From contig JBBROD010000008.1 in assembly GCA_038229715.1 (NCBI GenBank), forward strand, positions 12,402 to 76,401: a stretch of 64,000 nt of DNA, written 5' to 3'. Of this stretch, positions 55,659 to 63,801 are shown in pieces. The notes beneath the pieces are model-generated. The model did not search any database and was not told where the DNA came from. It saw only the letters and a program-made list of their open reading frames with translations. Position 1 is the first letter of the stretch. Each line of letters starts with the position of its first letter. Source of the stretch: JANMES01 sp038229715 (GTDB lineage: Bacteria > Planctomycetota > Phycisphaerae > Tepidisphaerales > Tepidisphaeraceae). The translations under genes and the position numbers were made by a program.

Positions 55659-55698
55659 ACCGCCACCTTAACAACGAGGGCTGTAGCAGAACGGAAAT

Positions 55699-55723
55699 CT
55701 TATAATATATGTGATATAATAAG
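55699..55723. promoter_or_regulatory. Operator-like palindrome (site H)
   Basis: A 25-base near-palindrome with arms CTTAT and ATAAG and inner ATAT/ATAT, around a TGTGATAT core like that of site G. It lies between the minus-strand Sel1-C39/prepilin-remnant side and the plus-strand prepilin. Confidence 0.55.
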
Positions 55724-55821
55724 TCTAGAGCTTGATATTTTGCAATCGAATGTACACGGTGGATTGGGGTCAAATGGACGCCTGCGAATTTGAAAATCAC
55801 ATTGACGGGCCGTTTTTATCT

Positions 55822-55842
55822 AATATGATATATTATATGATG
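55822..55842. promoter_or_regulatory. Operator-like palindrome overlapping a start codon (site I)
   Basis: ATATGATATATTATAT at 55823-55838 is palindromic except for one pair. It ends at the ATG ATG doublet (55837-55842) that starts the prepilin, so a bound protein would cover the translation start region. Confidence 0.5.
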
Positions 55843-56631
55843 CCCGCTTCTGACAAAGGCTGTTTGAAGTCGATAACACCTCTCCGCGAGCGGAGGGCGT
55901 TCAACCTACTCGAACTGCTGGTCGTCATCGCGCTGATTGCCGTGCTTGTGAGTATTCTCTTACCGGTTGTGGCCAAAGTTCGCGAGCAGTCACTGCAAAT
56001 TGATTGTTTAAGCAACATGCATCAGTGGGGACTGGGGCTCCAAGCCCGTGCTGCCGATAAAGAGGGCGAATTCCCGCCCGATCTCGATGCGGCTTACCTT
56101 AGTTGGGTAGGCCATGACGTGAAGCTGTTCGCGAAAAATTACTTGCAGAATCTCGGCGGTTTTACCACGACGAAGGTGGGAACCACACAAAGTCACGCCA
56201 TGTACTGTCCCACACAGCAGTGGCACCGCTGGGTGCGCCAAAATACGGCACCAATAGCGTCCACATTGTATCCGGGCGAATCGTGTGAACTGGTCGGTTA
56301 CTTTTATCTGCCGTACCGAGCGCTGGGATCGATGGACTATTCCGCAGCCGGCATCAAATGGGTTCAAAAGAAAAAGATCGGAGCAAACGCCGCACCGAAA
56401 GCGCCCATTCTCAGCGATATTATTCAAACGGGAAGCGGAAGCTGGAGCGCGCCAGCGGCAACCGGCGGGATCCCATTCTCCAGCCACTTGGAACGGCGCA
56501 CGAACATGCCGCGCGGTGGAAATTTTCTTTTTGAGGACGGTCACGTGGCTTGGTATCCAATGAGCGACATAATGATCGGTGGAAACATTGGTGGACAATA
56601 CAGCTTTTTTTACAAGATCCCGATTCAGTGA
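55840..56631 (+). CDS. DUF1559-type prepilin-like protein
   Basis: A 263-residue protein; the ATG at 55840 is chosen because the longer frame from 55732 translates the operator. A basic leader (TPLRERRAF) precedes NLLELLVVIALIAVLVSILLP, the prepilin helix, with cleavage expected before Asn or Phe of RAFNLLELL. NFLFEDGHVAWYP near the C-terminus is the family's DGH motif. Function within planctomycete prepilin families is unknown. It lies next to a truncated paralogue of opposite orientation. Confidence 0.8.
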   Translation: MPASDKGCLKSITPLRERRAFNLLELLVVIALIAVLVSILLPVVAKVREQSLQIDCLSNMHQWGLGLQARAADKEGEFPPDLDAAYLSWVGHDVKLFAKNYLQNLGGFTTTKVGTTQSHAMYCPTQQWHRWVRQNTAPIASTLYPGESCELVGYFYLPYRALGSMDYSAAGIKWVQKKKIGANAAPKAPILSDIIQTGSGSWSAPAATGGIPFSSHLERRTNMPRGGNFLFEDGHVAWYPMSDIMIGGNIGGQYSFFYKIPIQ

Positions 56632-56875
56632 TTCGAGATCCTTCCAGGGGCTGGTGTTCCCGGACGTTTATGAGCCGCTTGCTGCGCTGATCCGCACGCG
56701 GTTTTGCATTGTGATCGACTATCACAGTATGTCCTGCAGTTGGCGCACCCTTTCGCGAATCCGAAACTACCCTGTTCCCTTCAAGCCCGCGCGGTCAACT
56801 TGCAGAAGTAGCACCTCCACTACCGAAGTGGGCCGCGACCGTCGTCGCAGTAAATCCGACCAAACGTCGGCGCGA

Positions 56876-57631
56876 TCAATAAACTGCGCGGCCGCCGGAC
56901 AGGTCAAAAACGAATCCGGTGGTAAAACTGCACTCGCGGGACACCGCAAACGCCACAGTGGCGGCCACTTCCTCGATCTCACCGACGCGGCCCATTGGAA
57001 TCTTCGACGTCATATACTTCACTTGATCCGGATGAGCGTTGCGCACCATCTCGGTCATGACCACGGCCGGGGCTAAAGCGTTTATCGTCACGCCCGTGTC
57101 GGCAAACTCTTTGGCGACACTCTTGGTCAGCCCGATGACGCCGGCCTTCGTGGCTGAATAGCCACACATGCCGGGGTTGCCGTCCTTGCCGGCGATAGAC
57201 GCGATCAGCAGTATGCGGCCGTAATTCTTCCGCAGCATCGCCGGGAGCACAGCGCGTGTCATTATGAACGAGCCGCGGAGATTCACCGCGTAAACGCGAT
57301 CAAATTCGGCTGGGTCGTAATCGACGATCTTGGTTGCTGTCGATCCAACAATGCCGGCGGAGTTCACCATAATGTCGATCGCGCCGGAGTGATCACTTTG
57401 CACGCGCGTGACGGCGTTCTGCACTGAGTCGGCGTCGGCAACGTCGCACTGGTACGTCGCCGCTTTCACCCCGCTGTCCGCCAGCTCACTCGCCGCCTGT
57501 TTCAGGCGTTGGTCGTCGCGGTCGAACAACGCGACGATCGCGCCTTCCTTTCCTAATCGCTTGGCAATGCCAAATCCCAACCCGGTGGCACCCCCGGTGA
57601 CGATTGCAACTTGTCCTTCAAAACGTTTCAT
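56876..57631 (-). CDS. Short-chain dehydrogenase, candidate 2-keto-3-deoxy-L-rhamnonate dehydrogenase
   Basis: A 251-residue classical SDR from ATG 57631, with GGAG six bases before (an ATG at 57643 also lies in frame). TGGATGLG at residues 12-19, Asp37 favouring NAD, Ser145, and Tyr158/Lys162 (YSATK) are visible. It sits 28 bases after a fumarylacetoacetate-hydrolase-fold gene in the same direction; this pair recalls LRA5/LRA6 of the Sphingomonas L-rhamnose pathway, in which the SDR oxidises 2-keto-3-deoxyrhamnonate to the 2,4-diketo acid. The assignment is by context. Confidence 0.82.
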   Translation of the reverse strand: MKRFEGQVAIVTGGATGLGFGIAKRLGKEGAIVALFDRDDQRLKQAASELADSGVKAATYQCDVADADSVQNAVTRVQSDHSGAIDIMVNSAGIVGSTATKIVDYDPAEFDRVYAVNLRGSFIMTRAVLPAMLRKNYGRILLIASIAGKDGNPGMCGYSATKAGVIGLTKSVAKEFADTGVTINALAPAVVMTEMVRNAHPDQVKYMTSKIPMGRVGEIEEVAATVAFAVSRECSFTTGFVFDLSGGRAVY

Positions 57632-57659
57632 GGTGTTCTCCATTGAGTGCTGTTATATA

Positions 57660-58490
57660 TCAGGCAACTGTTTCTTCTAGCGCCACGCGATTTGTTAGCT
57701 GACCGATGTGTTCGATCTCGACGGTGACTTCATCACCCGGGCGCAACCAACGCGGCGTAGGCTTTGCGGCCATGCCCACGCCGTGCGGGGTTCCGGTCAG
57801 GATTACCGTGCCAGGAACTAGCGTCGTACTCCCACTTAGGAAACTGATAAGCGATGGGACATTGAAGATCATGTCTGATGTATTCCAGTCCTGCACCGTG
57901 TCACCGTTCAAAACAGTGGAGATGCGGAGCGTGTTCGGATCCGGGATCTCGTCGGCCGTCACCATGCACGGGCCGAGGGGGCAAAAGGTGTCGAAGAACT
58001 TCCCGCGACACCACTGTCCGCCACCGAATTTGATCTGCCAATCGCGGGCGGAAACGTCGTTGGCGCAGGTATAGCCGGCGACATACAACAGCGCGTCGTT
58101 CGCCGAGACGTTCTTACACAGCCGCCCACCCGGACCGTGACCGATCACGACGGCCAGTTCGCATTCGTAATCCACTTCATGGCTCGCTAAGTGCGTGGGA
58201 ATCAAAATAGGCGCGCCCGGGTCTTGCTGCGTGTTCACGCCTTTAACGAACATCACCGGCCGCTCTGGCGCGGGAAGGTTGCTTTCGGCAGCATGGTGGC
58301 GGTAGTTCAAGCCGATGCAGAGGATTTGCGTAGCAACGATGGGCTTGAGCCGCTTCCGAATCGCAACGCGTTCCTTCGACACGGTGTACTGCCCGAGCAC
58401 GTCGCCGCTGATCGGACGAGCGTAGCCTTCGTCGGCCTCTGCGCCAGATCGCACCGTTCCCGCATCGTCAACAAAGCGAATGATCCGCAT
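57660..58490 (-). CDS. Fumarylacetoacetate-hydrolase-fold enzyme, candidate 2,4-diketo-3-deoxy-L-rhamnonate hydrolase
   Basis: A 276-residue FAH-family hydrolase. ILCIGLNYRHHAAE, SHEVDYECELAVVIG (metal-binding Glu pair) and YTCANDVSARDWQ (third metal ligand Asp) define the family; LTGTPHGVGM near residue 235 is also conserved. The expected chemistry is cleavage of a C-C bond next to a diketone. With the SDR downstream it would split 2,4-diketo-3-deoxyrhamnonate into pyruvate and L-lactate. Ureidoglycolate lyase or other FAHD-type roles cannot be excluded. First gene of the operon facing the sodium symporter. Confidence 0.84.
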   Translation of the reverse strand: MRIIRFVDDAGTVRSGAEADEGYARPISGDVLGQYTVSKERVAIRKRLKPIVATQILCIGLNYRHHAAESNLPAPERPVMFVKGVNTQQDPGAPILIPTHLASHEVDYECELAVVIGHGPGGRLCKNVSANDALLYVAGYTCANDVSARDWQIKFGGGQWCRGKFFDTFCPLGPCMVTADEIPDPNTLRISTVLNGDTVQDWNTSDMIFNVPSLISFLSGSTTLVPGTVILTGTPHGVGMAAKPTPRWLRPGDEVTVEIEHIGQLTNRVALEETVA

Positions 58491-58545
58491 AGTTCCATCC
58501 TGTTTAAACGCCGAGTGTGATTGCCGCCGCAGAGGACGTCATTCA

Positions 58546-58561
58546 AGAAAATATATTTTCT
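58546..58561. promoter_or_regulatory. Perfect 16-base palindrome
   Basis: AGAAAATATATTTTCT is its own reverse complement. It lies 56 bases upstream of the FAH-family gene, 25 bases from operator site J. It differs from the TATGATATCATA motif, so it may bind another regulator or simply be an AT-rich promoter part. Confidence 0.45.
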
Positions 58562-58585
58562 ATTAATGCCGATAAATTATGCTAG

Positions 58586-58597
58586 TATGATATCATA
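58586..58597. promoter_or_regulatory. Operator-like perfect palindrome (site J)
   Basis: TATGATATCATA, perfectly symmetric, between the divergent FAH/SDR and symporter/galactokinase units. It shares TATGATAT with sites A, B, D and F and could control both directions. Confidence 0.58.
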
Positions 58598-58952
58598 TAT
58601 CTTTGGAATGTCGATGGAAAATTGTGCTAATTCCATGCCATAAGGTTGCACGATATCAAATGACCGATTTTTGAAACGGAGCGTCGGGGGTCTAGCTTGG
58701 CTGATTGTGCCGAATCGGCCATCCGCTTGTTTTGAGAATCATGCTGATCAACGTCCGTCAACAGGAGTTGTCGCGACATGAATGGGTAGAGGGTCCCATC
58801 AACCGTTCGGACCCATCGATCCGCACCGGCATCACGCGCAACGGCGTCGGTAGGCCCGAGGAGTTACTGATGAAACGCAGGCTACTGCGCGAGCAGGTGG
58901 CCGACTCGTCGAGCGTCGATCACCGACGCGAAGTTTTAGAAAAGAGTGAGCT

Positions 58953-60866
58953 ATGCATCTGCATCTTTTGGACTGGATCATCGTCGCGATCTCGCTGTTG
59001 ATCTGTTTCGTCCCGTCGCTGTTCTTCGCCAAAAAATCGGGCAAGAGCACGACAGAATTCTTCGCCTCAGGGCGGTCGGTACCTTGGTGGCTTGCGGGGC
59101 TCTCGATGGTGGCGACCACCTTCAGCAGCGATACACCGAATTGGGTCACACAGCAGGTTCGTCAGTACGGCGTGGCGGGCAACTGGCAGTGGTGGGCGTT
59201 TGTGCTCACCGGTGTGGGAACCGTCTTCTTCTTCGCGCGCCTATGGCGGCGATCGGGCGTGATGACCGACCTGGAGTTTTACGAGTTGCGCTACAGCGGC
59301 AAGGCCGCCTCGGTTGTGCGCGGATTTCGAGCAATCTATCTCGGGCTGTTCTTCAATTGTTTCATCATGGCGATGGTGACGCTGGCGGCGTGCAAAATCG
59401 CTAATATCCTCTTCGGTATGCCGCCGTGGCAAACAATCTTGATTTGCGGCGTGCTGAACGTCGTCTTCGCCGCCCACTCCGGACTTTGGGGGGTTCTCGT
59501 GATAGACATGGTCCAGTTCTTCATCAAGATGACCGCGGTGGTGGCAGCGGCCTATTTTTCCCTGCGCGAAGTGGCTAGGCGCACAGGCGTCGAGGATAAC
59601 GCGTTTGCTGGCCTGCGAAAGATGGTCGCCATCCTGTCGTCACAGCAGGTTAATTTTAAGGAAGGCTCCCAGCCCGTCGTCTCCGCCATCAACGGTCACG
59701 GCCAGCCGATCCTGAACATCCTGCCAAACTTCTCGATGAGTGAACTGGCGTTGATGATCTTCCTCATGCCGATCGCGATCGGTTGGTGGGCCAATTGGTA
59801 CCCCGGTGCTGAGCCCGGCGGCGGCAGCTACATCGCACAGCGGATGCTTGCATCGAAATCCGAAAAAGATTCCCTGGGCGGTACGCTGTTCTTCAACCTT
59901 GCACACTACGTGCTGCGGCCGTGGCCGTGGATCGTCACCGCTCTTTGCTCGATCATCATTTTTCCAGACCTAAAATCGATCCAGCAGGCGTTCCCCAACG
60001 CCGATCAGTCCCTGATCGGCCACGATAGCGCGTTCCCCGCCATGCTGAAGTTTTTGCCTGTGGGGTTCGTCGGCCTGATGGTTGGCGGGCTGATCGCGGC
60101 CAACTCTTCGACGATCCTGACGCATCTCAATTGGGGCTCCTCGTACCTTATTCATGATCTGTACCGCCGGTTCATTTCGACCAATGCCAGCGAGAAGCAT
60201 TACGTTGCTGCGGGCCGAGTGTGCACCGTCGCGCTATACGTGATGGCAGCATTGCTTAGCTTGGTTCTCAGCTCGGCACAGGAGGCGTTCGAGGTGTTAA
60301 TTTCGATCGGTGCAGGCACGGGCTTGCTGTACATGCTGCGGTGGTTCTGGTGGCGCATTAACGCGTGGTGCGAGGTGGTGGCAATGATAAGTTCCTTTTC
60401 GATTTCATTGACATTCTTCATCATGAAAAAGAGCGGCCATCCGCTGCCGTTTGCGCACACGGTGCTGTATTCCGTAGGATTCACCACTTTGTGCTGGCTG
60501 GCGACGGCGTACCTAGGGGCAGCCACGAGTCGTGAGCGCCTGATCGCATTTTACAAGAAAGTCCATCCTGCCGGTGCCGGCTGGTCCCAAATCCGTCGCG
60601 AGGCCGGGGTGACCGAGGAAGAGGCAGCCTTGCTCGGCGACCACATGGGCTTTGCGACTCTCGGCTGGATTTCCGGCTGTTCCGTGATCTGGTCGGCGCT
60701 CTTTGCCATCGGCAACTTCCTCTATGGCCGACTGATGCTGGCCAGCGTGTTGACGGCGGTGTTACTCGTCAGTGGATCGGTGCTGCTCTATGTCATCAAT
60801 CATTTGTGGGATGTGAGCAGGCCCGCAGACATCGTCGAGCGCTCGCCGCAGCTGGTCGCGCGCTAA
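58953..60866 (+). CDS. SSS-family sodium/solute symporter
   Basis: A 637-residue polytopic membrane protein with about fourteen hydrophobic segments. FASGRSVPWWLAGLSMVATTFSSDTPN near residues 35-60 is the SSS sodium-site region, and VGFVGLMVGGLIAANSSTILTHLNWGSSYLIHDLYRRF near residue 375-410 is the conserved core of the family. Sugars are common substrates of this group, but the sequence does not show which. It is divergent from the diketo-acid hydrolase gene and followed after 68 bases by a galactokinase-like gene, which would fit uptake of galactose or a related hexose. Confidence 0.85.
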   Translation: MHLHLLDWIIVAISLLICFVPSLFFAKKSGKSTTEFFASGRSVPWWLAGLSMVATTFSSDTPNWVTQQVRQYGVAGNWQWWAFVLTGVGTVFFFARLWRRSGVMTDLEFYELRYSGKAASVVRGFRAIYLGLFFNCFIMAMVTLAACKIANILFGMPPWQTILICGVLNVVFAAHSGLWGVLVIDMVQFFIKMTAVVAAAYFSLREVARRTGVEDNAFAGLRKMVAILSSQQVNFKEGSQPVVSAINGHGQPILNILPNFSMSELALMIFLMPIAIGWWANWYPGAEPGGGSYIAQRMLASKSEKDSLGGTLFFNLAHYVLRPWPWIVTALCSIIIFPDLKSIQQAFPNADQSLIGHDSAFPAMLKFLPVGFVGLMVGGLIAANSSTILTHLNWGSSYLIHDLYRRFISTNASEKHYVAAGRVCTVALYVMAALLSLVLSSAQEAFEVLISIGAGTGLLYMLRWFWWRINAWCEVVAMISSFSISLTFFIMKKSGHPLPFAHTVLYSVGFTTLCWLATAYLGAATSRERLIAFYKKVHPAGAGWSQIRREAGVTEEEAALLGDHMGFATLGWISGCSVIWSALFAIGNFLYGRLMLASVLTAVLLVSGSVLLYVINHLWDVSRPADIVERSPQLVAR

Positions 60867-60934
60867 TTGGTTGAAGCCGGGCTTTACTGTCGACGCAATG
60901 GTTTGGTCCTCAGACTTACGGAGTAGGAGGCTCA

Positions 60935-62359
60935 GTGCCTGTCGATGTTTCAAATCATGGCCAGATCCTGATCGAGCGCCTGGTGATGGCAGGTTGCTCT
61001 GACGATTACGCACGCGCCCGGGCGGCGGTTTATGTTGCGGCGAGTAACGCATTGAATGGATTGAGCAAACAGAACGCCGCATCTGCGGACAGTCGTGCAG
61101 CGTTCCTCGTGCCCGGACGGATCGAATTTTTAGGAAAGCACACAGATTACGCGGGTGGGCGCAGTCTGCTTTGTGCGGTCGATCGGGGGTTCGCCTTCGT
61201 CGCTTCGCCACGAATGGATCGAACCGTTCGGGTGACTGATTCATCGGGTGGATCGGCCGTTAGCTTCGTCTTGGATGCGAATCTGGAGACAACGGCGGGG
61301 CACTGGTCCAACTACGCGATAACCGTCGCCCGGCGGATCGCCGACAACTTCGGCGGCGAGTTACTCGGAGCCGATATCGCGTTCGCCAGCGATCTGCCGC
61401 AGTCATCGGGCATGAGTAGTTCCAGCGCCCTAATTGTCGGATTCTTTCTCGTCCTGGCAAAAGTGAATCATCTTGGCCTGCGATCGGAATTCAGCAGGAA
61501 CATCCACTCGATTGAAGACTTGGCGGGCTATCTTGGCACGGTGGAAAACGGGCAGACGTTCCGCTCCCTCGTCGGCGACCGCGGCGTTGGTACATTCGGC
61601 GGGAGCGAAGACCACACGGCCATCCTTTGCTCCAAGCCGGGATTTCTTAGGCAGTACGCGTTTTGTCCGGTTCGCCTGGAGGACGAAATCCCGCTGCCGC
61701 CGGGTCACGTGCTGGCCGTCGGGTCCAGTGGGGTGGTAGCGGAAAAAACGGTGGCTGTCCGGGATGCGTACAACAGTCTGTCGCAGTCAGTGCATGCGAT
61801 TCTTGCGCTGTGGAACGAGAAAACCGGCTCGAAGGACGCGTCGCTGGCCGATGTCGTCGAACGCGGCGACGATGCGATTGACCAGCTGAGGTCGATTATC
61901 GACAGTTCCACCGATGCCCACCTAATCAGAGGTCGGCTTCATCGGCTCGAGCAGTTTATCGTTGAAAACACGATCATCATTCCCGGTGCCGCAGCAGCAC
62001 TGAAAAAAGGGCGGCTGGAAGATGTCGGGTGGCTGGTGGCGATGTCGCAGGATCTGGCGGAGAGGATGCTGAAAAACCAATCGCCGGAAACGGTATTCCT
62101 GGCAAAAACGGCTAAGGACTACGGTGCCGTCGCAGCATCGGCGTTCGGCGCGGGCTTCGGGGGAAGCGTGTGGGCGCTCGTGCCAAGAATCAAGGCGGAG
62201 TCCTTTCTGCACGCGTGGCAACAGCGCTACGCCGAAAACTTTCCCACACGGCAGAGGGCGTCTCAATTTTTCCTGACGGGTCAGGGGCAACCCGTACTGG
62301 ACCTCTCGGACGCCTCCAGAAGTGTGTACTCTGTACAGCAAAGTCTCGCGTCGCTCTGA
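60935..62359 (+). CDS. GHMP-family galactokinase-like sugar kinase
   Basis: A 474-residue kinase with a GTG start at 60935 behind AGGAGG. GRIEFLGKHTDYAGG (residues 61-75) is the galactokinase signature, with Lys replacing the usual Glu of GEHTDY. LPQSSGMSSSSAL (154-166) is the phosphate-binding GHMP motif 2, GGSEDHTA may place the catalytic acid region, and FGAGFGGSVWALV is motif 3. The changed signature residue means that galactose specificity is not certain; arabinose, fucose or galacturonate kinases share this fold. Galactose released by the GH36-like enzymes is the simplest substrate. It is the last intact gene before the insertion-sequence remnants. Confidence 0.82.
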   Translation: MPVDVSNHGQILIERLVMAGCSDDYARARAAVYVAASNALNGLSKQNAASADSRAAFLVPGRIEFLGKHTDYAGGRSLLCAVDRGFAFVASPRMDRTVRVTDSSGGSAVSFVLDANLETTAGHWSNYAITVARRIADNFGGELLGADIAFASDLPQSSGMSSSSALIVGFFLVLAKVNHLGLRSEFSRNIHSIEDLAGYLGTVENGQTFRSLVGDRGVGTFGGSEDHTAILCSKPGFLRQYAFCPVRLEDEIPLPPGHVLAVGSSGVVAEKTVAVRDAYNSLSQSVHAILALWNEKTGSKDASLADVVERGDDAIDQLRSIIDSSTDAHLIRGRLHRLEQFIVENTIIIPGAAAALKKGRLEDVGWLVAMSQDLAERMLKNQSPETVFLAKTAKDYGAVAASAFGAGFGGSVWALVPRIKAESFLHAWQQRYAENFPTRQRASQFFLTGQGQPVLDLSDASRSVYSVQQSLASL

Positions 62360-62599
62360 GCCATCGTTTTTGCAGGATTTTGCATAAAGCCACTTATCGC
62401 ACTTGCCTTGCTTTTGCCTTTCGAACTCACGCCTTCTAACCCCGAGGCGAATTGGACTAGCAGGTCCCTGCAAAATTCTTGTTGATGACGGTCATCGGCG
62501 CTACGCTGTTGACAGTGGCGGCCGAGCATCGCCGTGATCTGCGACTGGTTATTGCCTTCGGCGGTATAGATGATGACCTCGTGCGGGAGGGGACGGATG

Positions 62600-63270
62600 T
62601 AGTCGTCGCAACACGGTCTCTATTGTCCTCTGGCAGCCATTGGTCAAGTGCCTCGGCGGCTGTCTTCCAATCCAGCGTCTTTCGTGGCCGAGTATTGAGG
62701 GCCATGGCCACGGCAGCGATCTCCTCGGCGTTATGGGCGATCAGATCGGTCCCTTTGGGGAATACTGCCGCAGCAGCCCGTTGGTGTTCTCGTTGGTGCC
62801 ACGCTGCCACGGGCTTTGGGGGTCGCAGAAGAAGACCTGCACGCCGGCATCGATCGTCAGCCGTGCGTGCTTGGCCATCTCGGCCCCCTGATCTCAGGTC
62901 AGCGACCGACGCAGCTGCTCCGGCAACGTGGTAATCGTGCGTGCGATCGCAGCGCAAACGGCCTCGGCACCGTGGCCGGCGAGGGCGAGCCCGTTCTTCA
63001 CACGGGGCGTGCTGCCGTGTCCCGCCAGACGTGGAAGGTGAAGCAGCATCGTGAATCGCGTCGTGCGTTCGACGAGTCTGCCGATCGCCGAACTGCCCAG
63101 GCCCAGGATCAGGTCGCCCTCCCAATGACCCGGCACCGCGCAACCGTCAATTTCCGCCGGGCGCTGACCGATCATCGTCTCGGAAGAAATGAACGCCTTC
63201 CCTCGTCTACGCGTGCGTGCTCTCGGAACCCGTAATGACCGGCCGGTCCGCCCTGCGCTGCGACCCGACC
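62600..63270 (-). pseudogene. Decayed IS30-family transposase
   Basis: The IS30 DDE-type transposase is recognisable on the minus strand: RPAEIDGCAVPGHWEGDLIL, VERTTRFTMLLHL, then LRRSLT followed by TGA (62894-62896) where the family has Trp before DQG. The frame goes on with DQGAEMAKHARLTIDAG and SPWQRGTNENTNGLLRQY, then loses one T so that FPKGTDLIAHNAEEIAAVAM lies in the next frame, up to NTRPRKTLDWKTAAEALDQW. The N-terminal helix-turn-helix part is missing, probably lost at the junction with the IS3 remnant. Boundaries are approximate. Confidence 0.8.
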
Positions 63271-63372
63271 CGCAGCAGAAAAGCTTGACGTTCTCCCCGA
63301 GAACTGAGCCATTCAAAATGAGAAAAGTTTGCTAGATTTGGCCTTCACCGCCGGCTGTTGTCCGGCAAGGAG

Positions 63373-63702
63373 TTGGCCATAAAGAAGTCGAGATTTTCGG
63401 AAGAGCAGATCGCCTTTGCATTGAGGCAGGCGGAGTCGCAGACGGCGATCGAGCAGATCACCCGGAAGTTGGGAGTGTCTGAGCAGACCTTTTACCGATG
63501 GAAGAAGAAGTTCGCCGGGACGGGCGTTTCGGAGGTTCGGAAGCTGAGGCAGCTGGAAGAAGAGAACCGCAGGCTGAAGCAGTTGGTGGCGGACCTGAGC
63601 CTGGACCGGGCGATGCTGCAGGATGTTCAGAGGTGCCGTACGTATTTGTGTCCGATGATCCATTGGATTATTTCGCCGTTTGATCTAAATATTCCGCAGT
63701 AA
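63373..63702 (+). pseudogene. Truncated IS3-family OrfA (transposase helix-turn-helix subunit)
   Basis: KKSRFSEEQIAFALRQAES, LGVSEQTFYRWKKKFAGTG and LRQLEEENRRLKQLVADLSL are typical IS3 OrfA with a leucine-zipper helix. The usual ATG before KKSRF reads ATA (63379-63381), behind a normal AAGGAG, and homology ends after MLQDV near 63630, the following residues being foreign. OrfB is absent. A TTG at 63373 could still start it, but the element is dead. Confidence 0.8.
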
Positions 63703-63801
63703 ACGCGTCATAATAGTAGATGGGCCTTAGCACTCGTTCGGTCGTTCAGGAGACCAGGCGCCCATCAGTATGGTGTTGTGAGCGATGTGTAAACCGCACC
63801 T

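Larger units (their letters stand above)
58491..58952. other. Divergent regulatory region
   Basis: 462 bases between the FAH-family gene and the sodium symporter. The left half is AT-rich and holds two palindromes given separately. The right half (about 58,700-58,950) is G+C-rich and open in one frame, but the translation matches nothing I recognise, and it overlaps the symporter start; I read it as a long 5' leader. Confidence 0.4.

Noticed and set aside
54229..55800. Longer N-terminus for the Sel1-C39 protein
   Set aside because: The extra 112 residues translate the opposite-strand prepilin remnant and an operator; ATG 55464 has a ribosome binding site and a signal peptide.
58705..59001. 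98-codon frame upstream of the sodium symporter
   Set aside because: It overlaps the symporter start in another frame and resembles no family I know; taken as part of the leader region.
62457..63143. A 228-codon frame in the IS30 region as an intact gene
   Set aside because: Only its C-terminal third is IS30 sequence; the first part is the out-of-frame shadow of the same transposase, which shows a frameshift, not a gene.
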